A DNA stretch of 12,716 nucleotides. Source: an uncultured Ideonella sp. GTDB lineage: Bacteria; Pseudomonadota; Gammaproteobacteria; Burkholderiales; Burkholderiaceae. Numbering within the stretch: position 1 is the first letter of the stretch; each line of letters opens with the position of its first letter. The notes beneath the pieces are model-generated. The model did no database searches. It saw only the letters and a list, made by a program, of their open reading frames with translations, and had not been told where the DNA came from. The position numbers and the translations under genes were made by a program. Of this stretch, positions 6,701 through 12,716 are shown piece by piece. The DNA lies in NCBI GenBank assembly GCA_946479475.1, contig CAMLGG010000152.1, positions 1 to 12,716 of the forward strand, given 5' to 3'.

Positions 6701-8056
6701 ATGCACCGCAAGCACCTGATCGCACTGCTGGTCGCGACCGCGTTCGCCGCGCCGCTGGCGCACGCCGCCGTCTCGGCCGAAGAAGCCGCCAAGCTCAAGA
6801 CCACGCTCACGCCGCTGGGCGCCGAGCGCGCCGGCAACAAGGACGGCAGCATCCCGGCCTGGGAAGGCGGCATGACCAAGGCGCCGGCCGGCTACAAGCC
6901 CGGCGACGCGCGGCCCGATCCGTACCCCGGCGAGAAGCCGCTGTACTCCATCAGCGCGAAGAACATGGCGCAGTACGACGCCAAGCTCAGCGACGGCGTC
7001 AAGGCGCTGATGAAGAAGTACCCCGACTTCCGCATCGACGTCTACCCGACGCACCGCACCGCCGCCGCGCCGCAATGGGTCTACGACAACACCTTCAAGA
7101 ATGCGACCCGGGCGAAGCTGGTCGACAACGGCCACGGCACCGAGGGCGCCTACGGAGGCACGCCTTTCCCGATCCCCAAGGACGCCGACGAGGTCTTCCA
7201 GAACCACCGCCTCGCGTGGACGGGCACCTACGTCCAGGCGCCGGTGCGCGTGTGGGTGGTGACGGCCGACGGCAAGCGCGCGATGGCCTCGGGCGGCACC
7301 CAGAGCTTTCGCCGCCAGTACTACGACCCCGAGGGAAGCCTGGAGAAGTTCGACGGCTATTACGCGCTGGGCAAGTTCGCGGTGAGCGAGCCGGGCTCGA
7401 AGGCCGGCGAGGCCATCCTGGCGCATGACAACCTCAACGCCAGCAACCCGCGCGGCCTGTGGCAATACCTGGTCGGCCAGCGCCGCGTGCGCAAGGCGCC
7501 TTCGGTGGCCTACGACACGCCGGATTCGGTGACCTCGGGCATCGGCCTGTTCGACGAGGCCTTCATGCTCTTCGGCCCGATCGACAAGCACAACCTGAAG
7601 CTGGTCGGCAAGCGCGAGCTCTACATCCCCTACAACAACAACCGCGCGGCCTCCGCCAAGGTGGCGGACCTGGTGACGCCGCACACCCTGAACCCGGACC
7701 TCGTTCGCTGGGAGCTGCACCGCGTGTGGGAGGTCGAGGCGACGCTCGCCGAAGGCAAGCGCCACGTCGTGCCCAAGCGCAGGTACTACCTCGACGAGGA
7801 CACCTGGCAGATCATGCTCTTCGACGGCTGGGACGCCAAGGGCGAGCTCTGGCGCACCAACTACACGCTGACGCTGCTGGCGCCCGACATCCCCGCGCTG
7901 GTGGGCAACATGTTCTGGGGCGGCTACGACCTGCAGACGGGCGCCTACTACCTGAACATGGCGAGCAACGAACTGCCTTCGCAGTACAAGCCGGTGCCGC
8001 CGCTGCCGCGCTCGTTCTTCAGTCCTGAAGAACTGGCCAACGAGGGAGCAAGGTGA
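6701..8056 (+). CDS. DUF1329 family exported protein, possible lipid/hydrophobe carrier
   Basis: This 451-residue protein has a clear signal peptide (1-22, ending in APLAHA) and then the typical DUF1329 opening AVSAEEAAKLKTTLTPLGAERAGNKDGSIPAWEGG. Further family-like segments are ERAGNKDGSIPAWEGG, SFRRQYYDPEGS, YIPYNNNR and PKRRYYLDEDTWQI. There is no lipobox cysteine, so the protein is periplasmic or outer-membrane associated. I recall that the family is often annotated as outer membrane lipoprotein-sorting (LolA/B-like), which would fit a half-barrel carrier for a hydrophobic ligand; this is unproven. GGAG (6691-6694) lies six bases before the ATG. It sits between the DUF1302 gene (16-base gap) and the beta-propeller gene, whose ATG shares the last base of its TGA stop, indicating translational coupling. 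Confidence 0.92.
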   Translation: MHRKHLIALLVATAFAAPLAHAAVSAEEAAKLKTTLTPLGAERAGNKDGSIPAWEGGMTKAPAGYKPGDARPDPYPGEKPLYSISAKNMAQYDAKLSDGVKALMKKYPDFRIDVYPTHRTAAAPQWVYDNTFKNATRAKLVDNGHGTEGAYGGTPFPIPKDADEVFQNHRLAWTGTYVQAPVRVWVVTADGKRAMASGGTQSFRRQYYDPEGSLEKFDGYYALGKFAVSEPGSKAGEAILAHDNLNASNPRGLWQYLVGQRRVRKAPSVAYDTPDSVTSGIGLFDEAFMLFGPIDKHNLKLVGKRELYIPYNNNRAASAKVADLVTPHTLNPDLVRWELHRVWEVEATLAEGKRHVVPKRRYYLDEDTWQIMLFDGWDAKGELWRTNYTLTLLAPDIPALVGNMFWGGYDLQTGAYYLNMASNELPSQYKPVPPLPRSFFSPEELANEGAR

Positions 8057-9081
8057 TGAAGCGACGCTGGCTGGCCCTGCTGCTGGCGTCGTGCGTTGCG
8101 GCGGCGCAGGCGGCTACGCCGGCCGCGCTCAGCGAGCCGGCGCTGGTCACGCCCAAGGCCCTCGGTGCCGCCACGCTGGCCGTGGCGCGCGCCGGTGGGC
8201 GCCTGGTGGCCGTGGGCGAGCGCGGCACGGTGCTGTGGTCGGACGACGGTGGCGCGCTGTGGCAGCAGGCCAAGGTGCCTGTGCAGGCCTCGCTCACGGC
8301 GGTGCGCTTCTCCGACGAGAAGGTCGGCTGGGCGGCCGGCCATTTCGGCGTGATCCTCCGGACCGAGGACGGCGGCCGCAGCTGGGTCAAGCAGCTGGAC
8401 GGCGTTCAGGCCGCGGCGGCCCTGCAAGCCGCGGCGGGTTCCGACGAGCGTGCGCAACGCCAGGCCCGGCGCATGGTGGAGGAGGGGCCGGACAAGCCCT
8501 TCTTCGACATCGACGTGACCGATGCGCAGCACGCGGTGGCCGTGGGCGCCTACGGCCTGGCCTTCGCGACCGCAGACGCGGGCGCGCATTGGGCCCCGCT
8601 GCCCACCGCGTCGGCCAACCCGAAGAGCCTGCACCTGTACGGCGTGCGCTTGCAGGGCGATCGCTGGTTCATCGCCGGCGAGCAGGGCCTTCTGATGCGC
8701 TCGACTGATGGCGGCGCGAACTTCTCCGCGCTGCCATCGCCGTACAAGGGCAGCTTCTTCGGCCTGCTGGCTGCGCGCTCGGGAGCGCTCATCGCCTTCG
8801 GCCTGCGGGGCAGCGCCTTCCGTTCGACCGACGGCGGAGAGAGCTGGGAGAAGCTGGAGCTCGGCACGCCCGTCACGCTGCAAGCCGGCCTCGAACGGGC
8901 GCCGGGTGAACTCGTGCTGCTGGCCCAGACCGGCGAGCTCTTCGCCAGCCGCGACGACGGCCGCAGCTTCGCCTCGCTCAAGTCGCCCGCGGGCCCGCTG
9001 CCCGCCGCCGGCCTGGCGCCCGCGCCCGACGGCGGCTGGGTGATCGCCAGCCTGCGCGGCACGCGCCGCGCCGCCCCCTGA
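8056..9081 (+). CDS. Exported YCF48/BNR-type beta-propeller protein
   Basis: This 341-residue protein has a signal peptide (1-19, ending AAAQA) and at least six Asp-box/BNR-like turns, one per expected propeller blade. They are SDDGGALW (62-69), TEDGGRSW (103-110), TADAGAHW (172-179), STDGGANF (216-223), STDGGESW (257-264) and SRDDGRSF (298-305). A charged helical insert lies at about 116-147 between blades two and three. The family is named after the photosystem II assembly factor YCF48/HCF136, but here it is a periplasmic partner of an RND transporter, probably a scaffold or adaptor; that role is inferred from context. I prefer the ATG at 8056, with GGGAG seven bases upstream and a TGATG overlap with the preceding stop. 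A GTG at 8053 would add one residue. Confidence 0.88.
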   Translation: MKRRWLALLLASCVAAAQAATPAALSEPALVTPKALGAATLAVARAGGRLVAVGERGTVLWSDDGGALWQQAKVPVQASLTAVRFSDEKVGWAAGHFGVILRTEDGGRSWVKQLDGVQAAAALQAAAGSDERAQRQARRMVEEGPDKPFFDIDVTDAQHAVAVGAYGLAFATADAGAHWAPLPTASANPKSLHLYGVRLQGDRWFIAGEQGLLMRSTDGGANFSALPSPYKGSFFGLLAARSGALIAFGLRGSAFRSTDGGESWEKLELGTPVTLQAGLERAPGELVLLAQTGELFASRDDGRSFASLKSPAGPLPAAGLAPAPDGGWVIASLRGTRRAAP

Positions 9082-9095
9082 ACCGGGATCCTTCC

Positions 9096-11609
9096 ATGCA
9101 CCCCTCCGACACGCTGGCCGCCCACCCCGTGGTGGCCCGGCTCGAAGACTTCGACACCGCCTCCGGCTCGCTCGCCGAGCGGCTGCTGTTCAACCACCGT
9201 CCGTGGGTGATGCTGCTGTGCCTCGCGGCCACGCTGCTGCTCGGCTGGCAGGCGACGAGGCTGACCCTCAACGCCAGCTTCGACAAGACCATCCCCACGC
9301 GACATCCCTACATCGCCAACTACCTGGCCCACCAGGCCGACCTGGGCGGGCAGGGCAACGCGGTGCGCATCGTCGTCGAGGCGAAGCAGGGCACGATCTA
9401 CGACCGGCACTACCTCGAGGTGCTGCAGAAGATCAGCGACGAGGTCTACCTGATCCCGGGCGTGGACCGGCCGTTCATGAAGTCGCTGTGGACGCCCAAC
9501 ACCCGCTGGGTCGCGGTGACGGAAGACGGCCTGGACGGCAACACCGTGATGGGCGACAGCTACGACGGTTCGCCGGACGCGTTGGCCGAGGTGCGCGCCA
9601 ACGTCGAGCGCTCGGGCGAGATCGGCCAGATCGTGGCCGGCGACGCGAAGTCCAGCATCGTCTTCGTGCCTTTGCTGAACGCGAATCCGAAGACCGGCCA
9701 GGGCCTGGACTACGGCGAGCTCGGCCGCCAGCTCGAGGCGCTGCGCGCGAAGTACGACAGCGATGCGGTGGGCATCCACGTGATCGGCTTCGCGAAGGTC
9801 ATGGGCGACCTGATCGAAGGACTGCGGCAGGTGCTGGTGTTCTTCGCGGTCGCGCTGGTGATCTGCGCGGCGGTGCTCTACGGCTACACGCGATGCGTTC
9901 GCAGCACCGTGCTGGTCGTGGCCTGCTCGCTCGTGGCCGTGGTGTGGCAGGCGGGGCTGCTGTCACTGCTCGGCTACGCGCTGGATCCGTACTCGGTCCT
10001 CGTGCCCTTTCTCGTGTTCGCCATCGGCATGAGCCACGGCGCGCAGAAGATGAACGGCATCATGCAGGACGTGGGCCGCGGAACGCATCGCGTGGTCGCT
10101 GCGCGCTACACCTTCCGCCGCCTGTTCGTCGCGGGCCTGACGGCGCTGCTGTGCGATGCGGTCGGCTTCGCGGTGCTGGCCCTGATCCGCATCCAGGCCA
10201 TCCAGGAACTGGCGCTGGCCGCGAGCGTCGGCGTGGCGGTGCTGATCTTCACCAACCTCGTCCTGCTGCCGGTGCTGCTCTCGTACACCGGTGTGAGCCC
10301 GGCGGCCGCGAAGCGCAGCCTGCGCGACGACCCCGAGGCGGGTGCGCAAACCGGCCGGCTGTGGAAGTCGCTCGATCGCTTCACGCAGCGCGGCCCGGCC
10401 ATCGCCGCGATCGCCGCCGCGACGACGATGGCCCTGATCGGCTACGCCGTCGGCACCCGCCTGCACGTGGGCGACCTGGATCCGGGCGCGCCGGAGCTGC
10501 GGGCCGACTCGCGCTACAACCGCGACAACGACTACGTCACCGCCCACTACGCGGCCTCCAGCGACATCCTGGTGGTGATGGTCTCCACGCCCGAGGACCA
10601 GTGCACCCGCTACGGCACGCTCGCCAAGGTGGATCGGCTGGCGTGGCAGCTGGAGCAGCTGCCGGGGGTCGAATCCACCAACTCGATGGCCGCGCTGTCC
10701 AAGCTCGCGATGGTGGGCTACAACGAAGGCCAGCTGAAGTGGTACGAGCTGATCCCCAACGACAGCGCGCTCGGCGGCGTGCAGACGCGCGCCCCGCGCG
10801 AGCTCTTCAACCAGGGCTGCTCGTTCCTGTCGCTCTACGTCTACCTCAAGGACCACAAGGCGGAGACGCTGGCCAGCGTCGTCGAGACCACCGAAGCTTT
10901 CATCGCAGAACTCGATGCCCCTCGTCCCGCAGGTACGCGGGCCGATCCCCCGGGGGGATCGGGCCTTGCCAGGGGCGGCCCGTCGCTGCAGCCCGGTGCC
11001 GACCCGGAGGTTCGCTTCATGCTCGCCGCCGGCTCGGCCGGCATCGCGGCCGCCACCAACATCGTCGTCAAGCAGGCGATGCGCGAGATGCTGTGGTGGG
11101 TCTACGGCGCGGTCGTGGTGCTGTGCTGGGTGACCTTCCGCTCCTGGCGAGCGGTGGTGGTGGCGGTGCTGCCGCTGGTGCTCACCTCCATCCTTTGCGA
11201 GGCGCTGATGGTGGGGCTGAACATGGGCGTGAAGGTGGCCACGCTGCCGGTGATCGCCCTCGGCGTGGGCATCGGCGTGGACTACGCGCTCTATGTGCTC
11301 AGCGTGATGCTGGCGCGCCTGCGGGCCGGCGAGTCGCTGTCGGCCGCCTACCTGCATGCGCTGCAGTTCACCGGCCGGGTGGTGATGCTCACCGGCGTCA
11401 CGCTCGCGCTGGCTGTCGGCACCTGGGCGCTGTCGCCCATCAAGTTCCAGGCCGACATGGGCATCCTGCTGGCCTTCATGTTCGTGTGGAACATGGTCGG
11501 CGCGCTGGTCCTGCTGCCTGCCCTGGCGCACTTCCTCCTGCGGCCAGCGCGTGCCGCAGCTGCCCGACCTACCCTGATGGAGACGACCGATGCTCGACAA
11601 GCAGCTTGA
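9096..11609 (+). CDS. RND/MMPL superfamily inner-membrane transporter
   Basis: This 837-residue transporter is arranged as two similar halves with about 12 membrane segments: about 37-53, then a periplasmic domain to 243, then 244-396 (five segments) and 435-452. A second periplasmic domain runs to about 664, followed by five segments at 665-812. The motif GVGIGVDYALY (723-733) is typical of the hydrophobe-exporting RND families, and CDAVGFAVL (353-361) is the matching segment of half one. The sequence resembles the RND proteins found beside DUF1302/DUF1329 genes, which may move hydrophobic substrates between membrane and periplasm; direction is not known. Residues about 609-636 form a Pro/Gly/Ala-rich insertion absent from relatives I recall. 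The start is ATG at 9096 with a weak GGGA upstream. The last 20 bases overlap the esterase gene. Confidence 0.92.
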   Translation: MHPSDTLAAHPVVARLEDFDTASGSLAERLLFNHRPWVMLLCLAATLLLGWQATRLTLNASFDKTIPTRHPYIANYLAHQADLGGQGNAVRIVVEAKQGTIYDRHYLEVLQKISDEVYLIPGVDRPFMKSLWTPNTRWVAVTEDGLDGNTVMGDSYDGSPDALAEVRANVERSGEIGQIVAGDAKSSIVFVPLLNANPKTGQGLDYGELGRQLEALRAKYDSDAVGIHVIGFAKVMGDLIEGLRQVLVFFAVALVICAAVLYGYTRCVRSTVLVVACSLVAVVWQAGLLSLLGYALDPYSVLVPFLVFAIGMSHGAQKMNGIMQDVGRGTHRVVAARYTFRRLFVAGLTALLCDAVGFAVLALIRIQAIQELALAASVGVAVLIFTNLVLLPVLLSYTGVSPAAAKRSLRDDPEAGAQTGRLWKSLDRFTQRGPAIAAIAAATTMALIGYAVGTRLHVGDLDPGAPELRADSRYNRDNDYVTAHYAASSDILVVMVSTPEDQCTRYGTLAKVDRLAWQLEQLPGVESTNSMAALSKLAMVGYNEGQLKWYELIPNDSALGGVQTRAPRELFNQGCSFLSLYVYLKDHKAETLASVVETTEAFIAELDAPRPAGTRADPPGGSGLARGGPSLQPGADPEVRFMLAAGSAGIAAATNIVVKQAMREMLWWVYGAVVVLCWVTFRSWRAVVVAVLPLVLTSILCEALMVGLNMGVKVATLPVIALGVGIGVDYALYVLSVMLARLRAGESLSAAYLHALQFTGRVVMLTGVTLALAVGTWALSPIKFQADMGILLAFMFVWNMVGALVLLPALAHFLLRPARAAAARPTLMETTDARQAA
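10920..11003 (+). repeat. Palindrome-bearing in-frame insertion within the transporter gene
   Basis: This stretch encodes PRPAGTRADPPGGSG followed by a similarly low-complexity tail, between FIAELDA and DPEVRFMLAAG. Both flanks match ordinary RND family sequence. It contains GATCCCCCGGGGGGATC (10934-10950), an 8-bp perfect inverted repeat around one G, flanked by partly complementary GGGCC tracts. Composition is almost purely G/C and the frame is kept. The most economical reading is a short palindromic repeat element that landed in a permissive periplasmic loop without breaking the gene. No homologue alignment could be run, so the boundaries are approximate. Confidence 0.6.
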
Positions 11610-12531
11610 AGCGATGATGGTGCAGGCCCGGGCGGCCGGCATGCCGGACCTGTGCGACCTGCCCCCGCAGGCCGCACGCGGCCTGTACCGCCAGATCCTG
11701 GCCGCCGCCGACGTACCGCCGGCCGACGTGGAGGTGAGCGAGCACCGCGGCCAGCTGGGGGAGTCGCCGGTTCACCTGCGCTCCTACACGCCGCGCGGCG
11801 CTCGCGGGCCGCTGCCGATCGTCGTGTACTGGCATGGCGGTGGCTATGCGCTGGGCGACCTGGACGGCTACGACAACGTCTGCCGCCAGCTGTGCCATGA
11901 CACCGGCGCGATCGTTGCCTCAGCGGCCTATCGGCTGGCCCCAGAGCATCCCTTCCCCGCGGGGCCGGAGGACGCGTGGGCCGCTCTGCAATGGGTGGTC
12001 GGGAACGCGCGGCGTCTCGGCGCGGACCCTTCGCGCCTGGCGGTGGCCGGCGACAGCGCGGGGGCCGTGCTGGCCACGGTGGCCGCGATCCGCGCGCGCG
12101 ATGCCGGCGGCCCGCCGGTGGCCTTCCAGGCCCTGTTGTACCCGGCCACGGCCGGCGGGCACGACGGCGACTTCCCTTCGCGCCAGCAGCACGCCGGCGG
12201 CCCCACGCTCACGCTGCGGTCGATCGAGTACTTCAACCGCCACTTCTTCGGCGAGGCGGGCAAGGCGCCCGACTGGCGCGGCGCGCCGCTGCTGACGCCC
12301 AGCCTCGCCGGCCTGCCGCCCACGCTGCTGCAGCTGGCCGCGTACGACCCGCTGCGCGACGAGGCCAAGGCCTACGGCGAGGCACTCCTCGCGGCAGGCA
12401 ACGCGGTGACATTGGTCGAGTACCACGGCCTGGCCCACGGCTACATCAGCATGGGCGGTGGGATCGGCGCGGCGCGCCTGGCGCAGGTGCAGCTGGCTGA
12501 TGCTCTGAAGCAGGCACTCGCAGCCTCCTGA
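11590..12531 (+). CDS. Alpha/beta hydrolase, hormone-sensitive-lipase (family IV) esterase
   Basis: This 313-residue hydrolase has the HSL-family features: the oxyanion-hole motif HGGGY (82-86), the nucleophile Ser156 in GDSAG (154-158), Asp253 in AAYDPLRDE and His283 in GLAHGYI, completing the triad. The segment YRLAPEHPFPAGPEDAW is also characteristic. There is no signal peptide, so it acts in the cytosol. The family hydrolyses small esters; in this context an aryl ester whose alcohol feeds the SDR and aldehyde dehydrogenase is plausible, but that is inference. The ATG at 11590 has GGAGA at 11579-11583 and lies inside the transporter gene (20-base overlap), so it is translationally coupled and the last gene of the operon. 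Confidence 0.92.
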   Translation: MLDKQLEAMMVQARAAGMPDLCDLPPQAARGLYRQILAAADVPPADVEVSEHRGQLGESPVHLRSYTPRGARGPLPIVVYWHGGGYALGDLDGYDNVCRQLCHDTGAIVASAAYRLAPEHPFPAGPEDAWAALQWVVGNARRLGADPSRLAVAGDSAGAVLATVAAIRARDAGGPPVAFQALLYPATAGGHDGDFPSRQQHAGGPTLTLRSIEYFNRHFFGEAGKAPDWRGAPLLTPSLAGLPPTLLQLAAYDPLRDEAKAYGEALLAAGNAVTLVEYHGLAHGYISMGGGIGAARLAQVQLADALKQALAAS

Positions 12532-12550
12532 CGAGCCGCTGGCGGCCCGT

Positions 12551-12702
12551 GGCGTGCATCTCCACTGGAGCCTTGGCGTGAATCTCCACTGGAGCCTTGG
12601 TGCGCATCACCTCACCGTAGCCGTGGGGCGCATCACTCCACTGCGGCGGTGGCGGGCGTCGCTCCACCGCAGCGGTGGCGGACGTCGCTCCACCGTACCC
12701 GC
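12551..12702. repeat. Degenerate 24-26-bp tandem repeat array with internal dyads
   Basis: Six consecutive units begin with GG: 12551-12574 and 12575-12598 (24 bp, identical except one base), then 12599-12624, 12625-12650, 12651-12676 and 12677-12702 (26 bp, diverged). A common core reads roughly CATC-N-CTCCACYG followed by G/C-rich bases. The units contain short dyads, for example CTCCACTGGAG in the first two, and CCACCGC-A-GCGGTGG (12664-12678), a perfect 7-bp stem across a unit junction. The array starts about 20 bases after the esterase stop and runs nearly to the window edge; it may continue. This is the only content of the 185-base gene-free tail. No T-run or promoter was recognised. 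Confidence 0.75.
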
Positions 12703-12716
12703 GTCGGACTCACCCC

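Noticed and set aside
4798..6879. Long minus-strand open frame (693 codons) opposite the DUF1302 gene
   Set aside because: It shows no recognisable domain, has shadow-like composition, and spans a non-coding hairpin region plus parts of two well-supported genes.
9963..11642. Long minus-strand frame (559 codons) opposite the transporter
   Set aside because: It is a His/Arg/Gln-rich shadow of the RND gene, whose membrane segments and motifs are clear.
12446..12667. Minus-strand 73-codon ORF across the tandem repeats
   Set aside because: It overlaps the esterase end and encodes only repeat-derived residues (KAPVEIHA twice), with no ribosome binding site recognised.

Overview
The window is about 12.7 kb of very GC-rich DNA with G/C-dominated third codon positions. 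Short G+C-rich hairpin elements lie between and inside the genes. Together with the gene families present, this fits a betaproteobacterium of the Burkholderiales (Rubrivivax/Leptothrix/Variovorax-like). That placement is inference, as no rRNA or other marker gene is present. No tRNA, rRNA, transposase or CRISPR array was seen.

Layout. A small hypothetical gene (30-425, +) runs convergently into a sigma-54-dependent activator of the XylR/DmpR/MopR class (426-2246, -); their stop codons abut. A 255-bp divergent regulatory region (2247-2501) follows. It holds a near-consensus XylR-type upstream activating site next to the regulator's start codon, a second AT-rich inverted repeat, and a -24/-12 promoter with exact spacing at 2451-2464, pointing rightward. 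Seven co-oriented genes follow: a XylC-like aromatic aldehyde dehydrogenase, a CalA-like coniferyl-alcohol-type SDR dehydrogenase, a DUF1302 outer-membrane protein, a DUF1329 exported protein, a YCF48/BNR-type periplasmic beta-propeller, an RND/MMPL-type inner-membrane transporter and an HSL-family esterase. They are tightly spaced (16-bp gap, 1-bp overlap, 14-bp gap, 20-bp overlap), except for 191 bp of stacked hairpins between the SDR and DUF1302 genes. After the esterase there is no gene, only degenerate 24-26-bp tandem repeats up to the window end.

How the genes may work together (inference). The regulator keeps the four-residue zinc site and the His/Trp pair that contact phenol in MopR, so a phenolic or aryl compound is the likely inducer. 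The esterase could release an aryl alcohol from an ester; the SDR and aldehyde dehydrogenase would oxidise it to the acid. The logic resembles the areCBA aryl-ester pathway combined with coniferyl alcohol oxidation. The DUF1302-DUF1329-propeller-RND set places one component in each envelope layer and may be a dedicated trans-envelope route for a hydrophobic substrate. It is the most likely poorly described system here.

Two structural oddities stand out. A palindrome-bearing, in-frame, low-complexity insertion sits in a periplasmic loop of the transporter, and a dyad-containing tandem repeat array lies at the right end.
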